This document shows positions 14,961-24,171 of a stretch of DNA of 36,040 bases, piece after piece (the stretch's first letter is position 1; each line of letters begins with the position of its first letter). The notes below the pieces were generated by a model. That model saw only the letters and a program-made list of their open reading frames with translations. It did no database searches and had not been told where the DNA came from. Source of the DNA: a virus. Both the position numbers and the translations under genes were made by a program. The DNA is taken from IMG/VR virus record IMGVR_UViG_3300006033_000013, positions 1 through 36,040 of that record. One strand, 5' to 3'.

Positions 14961-16758
14961 AAATAAGCGCGATTTGAACGGACTTTCTTTCCGCGAATCG
15001 GTAATCGAAGTGCGCGAAGAGGAAGGTAAATCGCCTGTCGTGCGCATGAGCGTTTCCAGCGAAACGCCCGTTTTGACGTATATACGCATGGGCGATAACT
15101 GGATGTATGCATATGAGATTCTCGATCACAATGAATCAAGCATTGACCGTTCGCGCTGTGCTGACGGTTTAGTGATTCAAGATACGCATTACGGCGACCA
15201 GATCGGGCTTATTCGCGCTCCGATGATCGTTGATAAAAAGCTTGGCGGAATTGTTGAATTTTGTGCTGGCGAACGGGCTAAAGAAATTGGCTTGGACGCG
15301 GCAAACGGACTCAGGAGAAACACAAGCGTGGGATATCGCTGTGACCCTGAGAAGTACGTGGTTGAAGGACAAAAAGACGGCTATCCGGTGGTACGGTCGT
15401 TGTCTTGGTGTCCTCACGAAGCATCGTTTGTCAATGTCCCTGCTGATACTTCTGTCGGTGTCGGTCGTGCGCTAAACCTAAACGAAAACAAAAACCCTCA
15501 GAACGAGGGAGAAGGAAAAAGAATCATGACTCCTAAAGAAATGGCAGAACTGTTTAAACGTGCCGCGCAGTACGGTATCGAAGCCGACGCGGTGCAGGCG
15601 TTGATTGATAAGGATCAGGGCCGCGCAGAGCTTGACGCGCTTATTGTCGAGCGTCAGGCGTCTCAGATTGTCGAGTTGCGCCAGCCGAAAAAGGAAGACC
15701 CGACGCAGAACAAGCGAGCGCAGGTTGTGACCGCCGCGCCTTCCGCTGTTCCTGAAAAGGAAATGCGGCAGTACAGCGTTAATAACGTCATTCGCTCGAT
15801 TACCGGCGATAACGTTGACATTGGGCGCGAGCGTGAAATCAGCCAGCAGTTGGCGGTCGAGCGTAACAAGCCCGCATCTGGTATCATCATTCCGCATGCC
15901 GTGCTTGCACAGCGCGTTTTGACGGTTGCCGGAACGTCTAGCGCGACGGTTCAGACCACGGTGCAGTCCGGTGACTTCATTGACCTTGTGCGTTCGGCTT
16001 CAATCCTCGGCGACCTCGGCGTTCGCTTTATGCCGGGTATGGTCGGGAATATTGCATACCCGAAGATGACGGGCGGTGCGGTTGGTTACTGGGTTGCCGA
16101 AAACGGAAACATTACCGGAAGCACTCCGACGCTTGGACAGGTCCCAGGAACTCCGCATACGTGCGGGGCGTTGGTTGATTTGTCAAGGCTCATGCTTAAC
16201 CAGAGCACGCCTTCGTCTGAAATGTTCACGCGCAACGAGATTATTGAGCGTCTTGCGCGGACGATTCAGGTTGCGGTGTTTGCCGGAACCGGCGCGGATG
16301 GTCAGCCTAGCGCGATCACTACCGCTACTGGCATTGCAAACCCGTCTGTCACGCAGGGCATCCCGACGTATGCCGAACTACTCGGTTTCCCCGGCACGAT
16401 TATGAACAACAACAGCGCTGGCCGGAATATGAAGTGGGCTATGACCGGCGAGGTTTGGGCGAAGCTGGCGGCGACCGCGACGAACGGCGCTGGTTCGGAG
16501 CTTGCCCTTAACCCGTCTACTCGCCGCATGGCTGGTTACGAGTACGTCGAGCCTTGCTCTGACTTGCCGGATAACTCGCTGTGGTTTGGCGATTGGTCTA
16601 CCGTCATGATTCCGATTTGGGGCAACGGCGTTGACTTGATCGTTGACACGTCTACCCTTTCGGCTTCGGGCGGTCTGCGTCTGGTCGGGTTGCAGGATGT
16701 TGACATCTGCGTCCGCAACGGTAAGGCGTTGGCCTACAACACCTCCGTGACGAGCTAG
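14932..16758 (+). CDS. Fused prohead protease and HK97-fold major capsid protein
   Basis: 608 residues. The N-terminal 190 form an S78-like protease: LDHNESSIDRSRC (His66) and NTSVGYRCDPEKY (Ser132) give the His and Ser of the usual catalytic set. After a linker with MTPKEMAELFKR at 199, residues about 275-608 have the HK97 capsid pattern (GDFIDLVRSASILGDLGVRF, GYWVAENGNITGSTPTLGQV, LVGLQDVDICVRNGKALAY). The fusion is known in some phages. An internal ATG at 15526 behind GAGGGAGAAGGA could give separate capsid subunits. Confidence 0.88.
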   Translation: MKNKQPQQPENKRDLNGLSFRESVIEVREEEGKSPVVRMSVSSETPVLTYIRMGDNWMYAYEILDHNESSIDRSRCADGLVIQDTHYGDQIGLIRAPMIVDKKLGGIVEFCAGERAKEIGLDAANGLRRNTSVGYRCDPEKYVVEGQKDGYPVVRSLSWCPHEASFVNVPADTSVGVGRALNLNENKNPQNEGEGKRIMTPKEMAELFKRAAQYGIEADAVQALIDKDQGRAELDALIVERQASQIVELRQPKKEDPTQNKRAQVVTAAPSAVPEKEMRQYSVNNVIRSITGDNVDIGREREISQQLAVERNKPASGIIIPHAVLAQRVLTVAGTSSATVQTTVQSGDFIDLVRSASILGDLGVRFMPGMVGNIAYPKMTGGAVGYWVAENGNITGSTPTLGQVPGTPHTCGALVDLSRLMLNQSTPSSEMFTRNEIIERLARTIQVAVFAGTGADGQPSAITTATGIANPSVTQGIPTYAELLGFPGTIMNNNSAGRNMKWAMTGEVWAKLAATATNGAGSELALNPSTRRMAGYEYVEPCSDLPDNSLWFGDWSTVMIPIWGNGVDLIVDTSTLSASGGLRLVGLQDVDICVRNGKALAYNTSVTS

Positions 16759-16780
16759 TCAACCGTGTAGCATAACCCAT

Positions 16781-16802
16781 GCGCGGGGACTCCAACCCGC
16801 GC
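16781..16802 (+). other. Intergenic GC hairpin after capsid gene
   Basis: GCGCGGG (16781-16787) pairs with CCCGCGC (16796-16802) over 7 bp with an 8-base loop. No T-tract follows, so it could stabilise or process capsid mRNA rather than end it. It is followed by AAAGGAAA before the next gene. Confidence 0.55.
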
Positions 16803-16822
16803 CAACCTCAAAAGGAAACGAT

Positions 16823-17263
16823 ATGAAAAAGTTTATGCTGTTTTTGGCGTCCGCGATGCTTACCCTGTGCATTTGTGCGCAGGACGCAAACCGGATGTTT
16901 TACACGACTCTGTTTAATCCTGATATCGCCGTGCCGGGGTCCGGCGTTGCGGTTGACGTTGCGGCTTACAAGGGTAACGCTACGTTTGTTATTAACTGGG
17001 GTCAAACGACTTCAGCGGCTCATACGTCAACGGTGACGATTGCGCACAGTTCCACGTCGGGCGGGACTTACGCGACGATTACAAACTTGGCTGGAACCGT
17101 TGCGGCGTTGACTAATTACGGTCTGTCAACCAACACGATCACGACCTATCCGATTGATTTGGGTAGGCTGAGTAAGTATGTGAAAGTCACGGTTGCACAA
17201 ACCGCTGATACCGAGACCAACAAAGTCGGTGTGATTCTTGTCGCTCCGATGAAAGCGCAGTAA
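16823..17263 (+). CDS. Putative capsid decoration protein with signal peptide
   Basis: 146 residues, directly after the capsid gene, where decoration or head-stabilising proteins usually lie. From residue 35 it is a strand-rich fold (VAAYKGNATFVINWGQTTSA, YVKVTVAQTADTETNKVGVIL) like virion decoration domains. The first 20 residues, MKKFMLFLASAMLTLCICAQ, have the charge, hydrophobic core and A-x-Q cleavage area of a Sec signal peptide, which is unusual for a protein that acts on the capsid in the cytoplasm. AAAGGA lies before the ATG. It could be an exported surface protein instead. Confidence 0.6.
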   Translation: MKKFMLFLASAMLTLCICAQDANRMFYTTLFNPDIAVPGSGVAVDVAAYKGNATFVINWGQTTSAAHTSTVTIAHSSTSGGTYATITNLAGTVAALTNYGLSTNTITTYPIDLGRLSKYVKVTVAQTADTETNKVGVILVAPMKAQ

Positions 17264-17272
17264 CAACCACTA

Positions 17273-17302
17273 ACGCCCGTCCGTCTGTAAAAAGGCGGGC
17301 GT
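17273..17302 (+). other. Intergenic GC hairpin
   Basis: ACGCCCG (17273-17279) pairs with CGGGCGT (17296-17302), a perfect 7-bp stem with a 16-base loop between the decoration and neck genes. There is no T-tract. It resembles the hairpins at 1003 and 16781. Confidence 0.5.
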
Positions 17303-17319
17303 GATTCGGAATCGAAACT

Positions 17320-17931
17320 ATGGGCGCGTTCGCTGACACAATCGCAGGAGTCCTTGACTCGGTAAGACAAGCAATACCCGAGGTGTCTATTTCCGTGTCG
17401 TTGGGCGATCAAAGCGGATTTGGTGTTGGCGCGTCTAAAAATATCCTAGTCGTTCAAGCCGGACTTAGCGACGGTCAAGCTGACCTGTCTTTCGTTACGG
17501 TAAAAGCAAAAGAATTTTCGGAGCCTAAATTCGGAGATAGAATCACCGTTGGCGACACTCTTTATTTTGTAACATCATGCTCTACTGATGCGGTTGGAGC
17601 GACTCGCATAATCGGCCTATCTCCGTATTACGATCTAGCCGCGATGCTTACAGGCCGCATGAAGGTTGACGGAGCGGCGTTACCTATTTCGCTTGATATC
17701 CATGTGCGCATTCTTGATCCGACATTGCAGGACTTCACGCAAAACGAGTTTGTCAGCGCGTCTCAAAATCAGAGCATCATCGTTTTCCGTTCTGTGGATT
17801 GGCCGTATTATTTCAAGCCGCAGACGGGATTTGAAATAGACGTTTTCGGCAAGGCAAAGTATTACGTTGTCAACGCGGTTATCAACAATGGCGATTGGCG
17901 TTGTGTATGCCGTGAGTTGGGGGGTGCCTAA
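17320..17931 (+). CDS. Putative neck or head-tail connector protein
   Basis: 203 residues located after the capsid genes and before a gp10-like tail completion protein, the position of the head-tail connector. The sequence is strand-rich (SFVTVKAKEFSEPKFGDRITVGDTLYFV) and ends with a basic GGA segment. No specific family is recognised, so the name rests on gene order. Stop and next start overlap as TAATG. Confidence 0.5.
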   Translation: MGAFADTIAGVLDSVRQAIPEVSISVSLGDQSGFGVGASKNILVVQAGLSDGQADLSFVTVKAKEFSEPKFGDRITVGDTLYFVTSCSTDAVGATRIIGLSPYYDLAAMLTGRMKVDGAALPISLDIHVRILDPTLQDFTQNEFVSASQNQSIIVFRSVDWPYYFKPQTGFEIDVFGKAKYYVVNAVINNGDWRCVCRELGGA

Positions 17932-18641
17932 TGGTTGCCGTCCAAGCAAAAGTTATCGGAGACGGACTTAAAAGCATGGGCGAGTCTATCAAGCGTGCTC
18001 AGCAAGCTCTTGGAAAGTCTCCTAAAAATGCGATCAGTTGGGCTGGTGCGCTTGTGTGCCGCAGTTTAGTTGCGCGTACAAAGCAATCTGCAAAGCTTCG
18101 CAGAATCGTTTCAAATCCTGCATTCAAGGGCAAAGGTGGAGCAGATAGAAAGCGTGATATGCGGCGTGCTCGTTTCGGCGTAATGAAGTACAAGCAGGGC
18201 GTTGAAACGTTTGTTCCGATTTATCGTGGAGGAGAGTTTGGGGCAAAGATCAAGTATATTAGCCGCGACAAGGTTCTTTTGAAAGTTGGCAGGAATTGGG
18301 TTCCGTATGACGCAGGGCGCGAAGAGTGGCAAGCACAAGGACTGCAAGACCATCCTAAACGCAAGATTGGAAGAAGCGGTCTTGCTAAAAAAAGTTGGGG
18401 ATGGGCATCGAAAAGCACGCGCAAAGGTGGCACGGCTACAATCATGGGCGCACCGCAAGCCATTGAAATCAAATGGAACAATAGCAAAGAACAACCGCGC
18501 CTGAGGATCACAAATAACTTGCGATACATCATCAAGGCTTTGAAGGGCGGAAAATCGGCTGTAAATGAGGCTCTGCTTGCGGCATCTAGCGCGATGAAAA
18601 AGCGGATTGAGAAGGAACTTGCAAAGGCTATCAAAGCATGA
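17931..18641 (+). CDS. Tail completion protein (HK97 gp10-like)
   Basis: 236 residues, strongly basic. The start (VQAKVIGDGLKSMGESIKRAQQALGKSPKNAISWAGALVCRSLVA) resembles gp10-like or minor tail proteins, with two N-terminal helices and a later basic part. It sits between the connector and the tail terminator, as in siphophages. Function by position and helix pattern. Confidence 0.55.
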   Translation: MVAVQAKVIGDGLKSMGESIKRAQQALGKSPKNAISWAGALVCRSLVARTKQSAKLRRIVSNPAFKGKGGADRKRDMRRARFGVMKYKQGVETFVPIYRGGEFGAKIKYISRDKVLLKVGRNWVPYDAGREEWQAQGLQDHPKRKIGRSGLAKKSWGWASKSTRKGGTATIMGAPQAIEIKWNNSKEQPRLRITNNLRYIIKALKGGKSAVNEALLAASSAMKKRIEKELAKAIKA

Positions 18642-19090
18642 TCGAAAAAACCTTAGAGTCAAAGCTTATCGTTGCCGTTGCGAATGTCATAACCGATGTT
18701 CAAATAATCGGCTTTTGGCAGGATGTTACAGATGGAGAGACGGCAAAAAAGGAACCTCCGTTTATCGCTGTCACGGTCAAGCCGAAGAAAAACAGTATCG
18801 AATCGTTGCCGTTTTACGAATGCGAGATTGATATCACGGCGGTAAGCAAAGAAGAGACAGACCCGCGCAAGTCGTATATTAACGCATGGGGCGCGTTTCT
18901 GTCGGCTCTCATCGACTCATGGAACGGTGGGCCCAATAGTGTAGGCCGTGCGGCACTCAAAACGGCACTTGACGCGAGCGGAGAGTATGACGTTTCCGGC
19001 ATTCTGGATAACGGAGGCGATTGCGGATACAACGACGGCGAAGACACTTGGTTTGTAACAAAGGCTTTGACAATCACGTTCACAGCCTAA
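18638..19090 (+). CDS. Putative tail terminator protein
   Basis: 150 residues. LESKLIVAVANVITDVQIIG opens it, followed by PPFIAVTVKPKKNS and an acidic later part (DASGEYDVSGILDNGGDCGYNDGEDTWFV). Its length and position directly before the major tail protein match gpU-like tail terminators, which cap the tube and stop its polymerisation. ATGA overlap with the previous gene. Confidence 0.55.
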   Translation: MIEKTLESKLIVAVANVITDVQIIGFWQDVTDGETAKKEPPFIAVTVKPKKNSIESLPFYECEIDITAVSKEETDPRKSYINAWGAFLSALIDSWNGGPNSVGRAALKTALDASGEYDVSGILDNGGDCGYNDGEDTWFVTKALTITFTA

Positions 19091-19111
19091 CAAAAAGAGA
19101 GAGGTACAATC

Positions 19112-19804
19112 ATGGCAAAGGGCGCATTAACAGACTTTTTCGGCTTGGCCGGAACCGAACTGAAACTTAACGGCGGAACAGAAAACAAATCTATTCAGGT
19201 TGTTGAAGCCGTCAATGAACGCGGCGATCAAATCGCAATCGATACATACGAAGAGTTGAAAGCTCCGTCAAACGATTTATCTGTCGCGGTAGATTTCGAC
19301 TGCACTGGTATCGTGTTGGGAACGCTAATAGATAACGGTGCTGAACCTGATTTTGTGCTTACCGGATTTTCGATCAGCACAGGAGCTGGACAAGCACCTA
19401 CTGTCAGTGTATCCGGCGAGCAAGTTCCTACCGGAAGCGTTCAAAGCAATACGTACACGACGCCAGCGATGACCTTGAGCAAGGAGCACAAGGCGCAGAT
19501 TCTTTTCGCGGCGTTCACGTTGTCTGGAACCGGCGTGCATCTTAACACCTGTTCCGCTACCGGCTCATGCACTCTTACGCGGGCGTATGATGATGATGCA
19601 GAAACAATCGCTTGGGACGTGTCAAAAGGACAGATTGAAGTAACAGGTGAAATCGTGAAAAGCGGAGCAACGGCCCCGACTTTCGCGGCGGCGGCAAACT
19701 GGACTATTGTAAGTCCGCTTACTCTCACAGAGTCAAACGCGGATTACGAGAAATTCAGCTTTACGGTCCGCTTTACGCCAGCAAGTGTCGCGCCCATAGC
19801 GTAA
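19112..19804 (+). CDS. Major tail tube protein candidate
   Basis: 230 residues with AGAGAGG before the ATG. The sequence is strand-rich with Gly, Ser and Thr (DLSVAVDFDCTGIVLGTLI, TYTTPAMTLSKEHKAQILFAA, PTFAAAANWTIVSPL), without membrane or signal segments, and lies between the terminator and the chaperone-like gene. This order is that of the siphovirus tail tube. Length and position support the call more than family recognition. Confidence 0.65.
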   Translation: MAKGALTDFFGLAGTELKLNGGTENKSIQVVEAVNERGDQIAIDTYEELKAPSNDLSVAVDFDCTGIVLGTLIDNGAEPDFVLTGFSISTGAGQAPTVSVSGEQVPTGSVQSNTYTTPAMTLSKEHKAQILFAAFTLSGTGVHLNTCSATGSCTLTRAYDDDAETIAWDVSKGQIEVTGEIVKSGATAPTFAAAANWTIVSPLTLTESNADYEKFSFTVRFTPASVAPIA

Positions 19805-19822
19805 CAAAGAAAGGCGCACCGC

Positions 19823-20575
19823 ATGGTTTCTTCTCTCGCCATTTCGGATGTGCGTGGTTTGGTTTCTTCCGGTGTTGTAGTTACGCCGGAAGAAATCATT
19901 CGTTTGAACGATTTAGCCGTAGCTATTGAGAGAGTTCAAGACGTTGCCGAAACGTGTGAAGCCCCCCGTGTTGCATGGTTAGGAAATACGCCGGTCTATC
20001 AAAGAACGATAGCGGCTGAATCATGGTACTCTAAATATGCTTGTCGTTGGTGGCGCGGTGACTCGCTTTATTACGCGCTTGCATGGTGTTGCGCTCATGC
20101 GATAGAACCGGGATTCTTTGCGGATTACACGGATGAAAAAGCAACGCGGAAAACAATCGTTGAATGGTGGCGTTCGCTAAGCGTTACCAAAGCACAGGCA
20201 GAGTCGGCACTTGTCTATGTCATGTTCGGCGAGATTGACATCGCCGGAAGCGAACAAGATCAAGAAGAAGAGCCGGATAGCGGAGAAGACCGTACGCAAG
20301 CGGATATCGAGGCCGAACAACGCGCAACCAAAAACTGTCCGTATACCTTGCTTGTCAATCGTGCGCTTGCGGCAGGGCTAGGGATATCGCTTGAAGCATA
20401 CGGAGCGATGACAGCAAGCCGCATCATCGACATTTTGAACCGTTGGGCGCGTTATCAGGTTGCGGCTAATGGTGCGAGTGCGGCGGATATCACAAAAGAG
20501 TTGCGCGAGTCTGCCAGGGTGCGCTATTTCAAGTTTTTAACGAAGCTGCAAGCGAGGATAAAAAAGAATGGCTAA
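19823..20575 (+). CDS. Tail assembly chaperone-like protein
   Basis: 250 residues, located between the tube and tape measure genes, where assembly chaperones are placed. It is largely helical, with an acidic hinge (GSEQDQEEEPDSGEDRTQADIEAEQ at about 136-160). Phages usually make two chaperones by a programmed frameshift in this position. I found a single continuous frame and no obvious slippery site at its end, so a fused or unshifted form is likely. It overlaps the tape measure gene by 8 bp. Confidence 0.5.
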   Translation: MVSSLAISDVRGLVSSGVVVTPEEIIRLNDLAVAIERVQDVAETCEAPRVAWLGNTPVYQRTIAAESWYSKYACRWWRGDSLYYALAWCCAHAIEPGFFADYTDEKATRKTIVEWWRSLSVTKAQAESALVYVMFGEIDIAGSEQDQEEEPDSGEDRTQADIEAEQRATKNCPYTLLVNRALAAGLGISLEAYGAMTASRIIDILNRWARYQVAANGASAADITKELRESARVRYFKFLTKLQARIKKNG

Positions 20576-22298
20576 CGACAAGATTACAGTAGAGATCGGC
20601 GCGAAAGACCTTGCAAGCGGCGTGTTTGGGCGCGTCACAAAGGCTTCAATGGCTTTTGGTGTCGCCATGGGTAATCTAGCAAGCAAGGCCATAGTTGCCG
20701 GTATTAACGGTCTTCGCGGATGGATCAATGAGGCGTTGGAAGCTGAAAAAGCAAACGTCATGCTTGATGCGGCGTTACGCGGTACGGGCCAATATACTCC
20801 TGTTCTTGCGGCACAATTCCGCGACTTGGCAAACGCCATTCAAGACGAAACCGGCGCGAGTGACGAATCGGCCAAGGCTAATATTGCGCTTCTGACAACT
20901 CTCGGCGTTGCGCCTGACAAAATGAGCACGGCGGCACGCGGGATGCAAGCTTTGACGGCGTTAAACATTGAAGGCTCAATGGCGGCGCGTGCTTTGGCGC
21001 GTGCGCTTGAAGGTGACTTTGCTGGATTCGATAGACTTTCTCCAGCCGTTCGCCTTGCAACTACGGATCAAGAAAAGGCTGTCGCGATCAGTAATCTATT
21101 GCAAGCAGGATATGAGCAACAGCGGGCCACGCTTCAAACGGTAGGCGGGGCATGGTCAGCTTTAAAGGGAAGGCTAGGAGACGCAAGGGAAGACCTTGTA
21201 GGAGCGATTTTCGAGGGGTTGAACCTTGGCAAGACGTTTGACAGTATGCAAGCCAAGGTAGGCGCGTTCCTAAAGTCTGAATCGTTCCAGAACATCACCG
21301 ATAGGTTGCGTGAAGGCGCGGCGTTCGCAAAGGATATTTTTGGAGCATTGACTACTAAAGGTACGGCTGGAGAATCATTTTCTTTAATAGGAGATTTGAT
21401 TTTAGCGGCATTTGATGACGGTTCAAAAATAGTTGGCAATGCTATAATGAAAGGATTTGAGTTTGGTGTAAAAAAAATAAAAGAGGCCGCTATTGGGACG
21501 CCCAAAGAGCCTATGCCCAAAGCTGATATAGGAGGGCAGATAAGCGGTTTTGACTTCGGGGCACATCAAAGAGCGCGTTCGTTGCAAGATACAATTCCAG
21601 ATACTCCGCAAAAAGAACAGACAGAGGTTCAAAAGGTTATAGCTAAAATGTCTGCTTTGCGTCAGCGGCATATTGACGCTTTGCAAAAGCAAGTTGACTA
21701 CGGCGAAGACGGCGAGGCAGACGAGGCCGCATATCGTCAAAACGAGCAGATGCAAAACGACTTGCTTACCGCTTTGAAACAAAAGGAGGTTCAAGCCGCA
21801 TACAACGCGCTTGCGATGGATAACCAGAAGGCGGCGGCACAGGCTAAGGTATCGGCGGCAGAACAAGAGCTTGCCGATGCTGTCGAAAGAGAGCGTGCGG
21901 CGGCTGAAGAAGCGGCAAAGGCGGCGGCAAAGCGTAAAGAGATTCAAGGGATGAGTGTCAGAGACTGGATCAATAAACAGCAAGGCGGTCGAGCGGCAGA
22001 GGACGAGGCTGATAAAGAGCGCGTTGCCGATGCGAAACGGGCCGCAACATTAAGCAGAAAACGCAAAGCTGGAACCAAACTTAGTAAGCGCGATGCTGAG
22101 TGGCTCAATGACTTTGAGGGAAAGCCTAAAGCAGAGGCGGCGGCGAAAAAGGCAGAGCAAGACGCTATTCAGAAAGCAAATCAAGCGGCCATAAAGGCAG
22201 AGGAAGCGCGCCAGCGCGTTGAGGACTTGCAAAAGCGCACTGCGATTGCTGTTGAAGCGATGCAAAAGGATTTGGCGGCATCAATGAGGGTTGAATAA
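20568..22298 (+). CDS. Tape measure protein (short)
   Basis: 576 residues. The N-terminus (AKDLASGVFGRVTKASMAFGVAMGNLASKAIVAGINGLRG) has the repeated small-residue and hydrophobic pattern of tape measure proteins. Later it is Ala, Lys and Glu rich with long coiled-coil helices (about 430-575). By the usual rule of about 0.15 nm per residue, the tail would be near 86 nm long. This fits a short siphovirus tail and sets tail length during assembly. Confidence 0.8.
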   Translation: MANDKITVEIGAKDLASGVFGRVTKASMAFGVAMGNLASKAIVAGINGLRGWINEALEAEKANVMLDAALRGTGQYTPVLAAQFRDLANAIQDETGASDESAKANIALLTTLGVAPDKMSTAARGMQALTALNIEGSMAARALARALEGDFAGFDRLSPAVRLATTDQEKAVAISNLLQAGYEQQRATLQTVGGAWSALKGRLGDAREDLVGAIFEGLNLGKTFDSMQAKVGAFLKSESFQNITDRLREGAAFAKDIFGALTTKGTAGESFSLIGDLILAAFDDGSKIVGNAIMKGFEFGVKKIKEAAIGTPKEPMPKADIGGQISGFDFGAHQRARSLQDTIPDTPQKEQTEVQKVIAKMSALRQRHIDALQKQVDYGEDGEADEAAYRQNEQMQNDLLTALKQKEVQAAYNALAMDNQKAAAQAKVSAAEQELADAVERERAAAEEAAKAAAKRKEIQGMSVRDWINKQQGGRAAEDEADKERVADAKRAATLSRKRKAGTKLSKRDAEWLNDFEGKPKAEAAAKKAEQDAIQKANQAAIKAEEARQRVEDLQKRTAIAVEAMQKDLAASMRVE

Positions 22299-22672
22299 TG
22301 GCACTTTTAACTGGATATGCTTCTACAAACAAGGTGCAGAATCAAGTTTCCGTAACAAGGGAAATCCGTACCTTTTTTGAGACTATCGGATACTTCTGGT
22401 GGTATGTCGAGTCAATCACAACCGAAAGCTTTTCATACGTTGGCATGACTAAAACGGCGGCAACAACGTGCCAAGGCGACATGATAACGGCATACACGAA
22501 ATCAAAGCTGATTCCAACCGTTTCGATTGTTGACAACCAAGGCGACGTTACATACACCGCTGTTACCGAACTTGTGGCGGATATCAGAACCGTTCGGGAT
22601 AACTGCGGTTGGAGAGTTGATGTTAATGTCAACGAAAACACTAAAACGATTGAACCGGCATTTGTAGCATAA
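22298..22672 (+). CDS. Small tail-region protein, unknown
   Basis: 124 residues, starting at an ATAATG overlap with the tape measure stop. Aromatic-rich N-terminal half (FFETIGYFWWYVESITTESFSYVGM), then strand-rich. Its place after the tape measure is that of distal tail or baseplate proteins. No family recognised. Confidence 0.5.
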   Translation: MALLTGYASTNKVQNQVSVTREIRTFFETIGYFWWYVESITTESFSYVGMTKTAATTCQGDMITAYTKSKLIPTVSIVDNQGDVTYTAVTELVADIRTVRDNCGWRVDVNVNENTKTIEPAFVA

Positions 22673-22681
22673 GGATTCACC

Positions 22682-23065
22682 ATGGCATTTGTATTCAATT
22701 TCAGGCTTAGAAAAGAAAAGGCACTCGGCGCACAACGCGGCTTCGCTGATGCTTTCAACAAGGTTTTGGACATTCTCGAAAACATTGAAGGATTAGGGCC
22801 TGTTGAAATCAAAAAAACCGGGCGTGATTGGAGGGTGGTTGTAAAAGAGGCTTTAACAAACGGAGGTAGTGGCGGAATACCATCGGGGTATGAAGAGGAA
22901 ACATTAAACATCATAACCGATTCCGGAATTGTTACGCGCAAAGTTTTGGTTGAAACTGCAACAAAAGCGAGCGTTGAATCATTCGGAAGCGGTGATTCTA
23001 GGCTTTTGCTTTCGATCAACACAGGTGGAGTTGTTCGCAAGAGCAAGGGTTATCTCAAGGAATAG
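22682..23065 (+). CDS. Small tail-region protein, unknown
   Basis: 127 residues, in the distal tail block. It begins with a helix (RKEKALGAQRGFADAFNKVL), has a GGSGGIPSGYEEE loop and a beta-rich end (VTRKVLVETATKASVESFG). Nothing identifies a family. It ends three bases before the next ATG. Confidence 0.5.
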   Translation: MAFVFNFRLRKEKALGAQRGFADAFNKVLDILENIEGLGPVEIKKTGRDWRVVVKEALTNGGSGGIPSGYEEETLNIITDSGIVTRKVLVETATKASVESFGSGDSRLLLSINTGGVVRKSKGYLKE

Positions 23066-23068
23066 CAT

Positions 23069-24121
23069 ATGGGGTGGACAACCATAACGGCTGATACGAG
23101 TTGGCAAGAATTGGCAATCGCGCAACAGATAGCGACGGCGTTCAACAAGCGTGTAAACGCGCTTTCATCCGCAGAGCAGACGGCGGCGGGAGTATCAACC
23201 ATTTCGGCTAGCGAAGCCGTGACGGTGTTTGACTTCATTGAAGCGGTTCAAACCGGCGTTCAGCTTCTATACCCGTACTTTTCAGACCCGACATTATCGC
23301 TTGCCGGGCAATCAGGTTTTCCGGTTGTTTATTCCAGCGTAGGCGAAATGTTCGACGCGGCAGGGCTGACGGCAACGGGCCGTTTTCGCAGGATAGCTGA
23401 CGGTGGCACGGCTCCTAATCCTTGGACAGACTACGATGATGAGGGATGGGTTTACGGCGCGATTACAGATAAAGACCTTGCGGGGCCATGGCTGTTTAAA
23501 GACCTTCAATCCGTGTTATCCGTGTTGACCCGCAGGCTACAGGCTTATGATAGCGGAGTGGTTAGCACGGTTGCAAAAAAAGCCATAGTTAGCAATTTAG
23601 ATTATTTGACATATAAAGACAACCCGACAACAATCACTTATGTTGACGGCGCGGAAATTCCTTTTTACGCGAACAAAATAAGCATCGGAAAAAACACGCT
23701 AAGCAACCCCGACAACTACCTTTACGACTTGGCTTTAACGCACTCATACAACGATTACACGTTTGAAACAGAATCAACAGAGCCAGCGACCGTTAGCTTG
23801 GTTGGGGTGCCGCATCATGTTTGGGCGGTTGATGACGAGGGAAGTGACCCACCTGCCATTCCAACAACCTTTAATTCCGGTTTAACGGTTGACGGAACAA
23901 CCAAAGTAATCGCAACGGGAGAAGCATCATCCGGCGAGGTCACAATCAGGGACACGGAGGCGCAAGCATCATGGGCAACTATTCGTGATGCTTTCGCGTG
24001 GCCTAGCGACCCGGCCGACGGTGTAATTTATGTTCGCGGAAGTGATTTGCGGTTCAATGATGATTCGCAGACGGGTGCCGGTTATCCGTTCTTTGTGATT
24101 GATTACGATTTTAACCCGTGA
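23069..24121 (+). CDS. Tail structural protein, unknown
   Basis: 350 residues, with AAGGA upstream. The first half is helical (ELAIAQQIATAFNKRVNALSSAEQTAAGV) and the second half beta-rich. It lies between distal tail proteins and the fibre gene, so it may be a baseplate or fibre-anchor protein. No motif supports an enzyme. Confidence 0.5.
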   Translation: MGWTTITADTSWQELAIAQQIATAFNKRVNALSSAEQTAAGVSTISASEAVTVFDFIEAVQTGVQLLYPYFSDPTLSLAGQSGFPVVYSSVGEMFDAAGLTATGRFRRIADGGTAPNPWTDYDDEGWVYGAITDKDLAGPWLFKDLQSVLSVLTRRLQAYDSGVVSTVAKKAIVSNLDYLTYKDNPTTITYVDGAEIPFYANKISIGKNTLSNPDNYLYDLALTHSYNDYTFETESTEPATVSLVGVPHHVWAVDDEGSDPPAIPTTFNSGLTVDGTTKVIATGEASSGEVTIRDTEAQASWATIRDAFAWPSDPADGVIYVRGSDLRFNDDSQTGAGYPFFVIDYDFNP

Positions 24122-24123
24122 TA

Positions 24124-24152
24124 TTGACCGTAAGCGCGATGCTTGCTAAACT
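24124..24152 (+). promoter_or_regulatory. Sigma70-like promoter upstream of the fibre gene
   Basis: TTGACC at 24124-24129 and TAAACT at 24147-24152 are separated by 17 bp, in the gap between the tail protein and fibre genes. The -10 is weak (4 of 6). The same spacing recurs in the other three promoters, which supports it. It would allow separate late expression of the fibre, lectin and lysis genes. Confidence 0.5.
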
Positions 24153-24171
24153 GATTTTGAAAGGGTGAGAC

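Noticed and set aside
14828-15139. Minus strand ORFs at the portal-capsid boundary
   Set aside because: They lie entirely under confident + strand genes and have no recognisable content.
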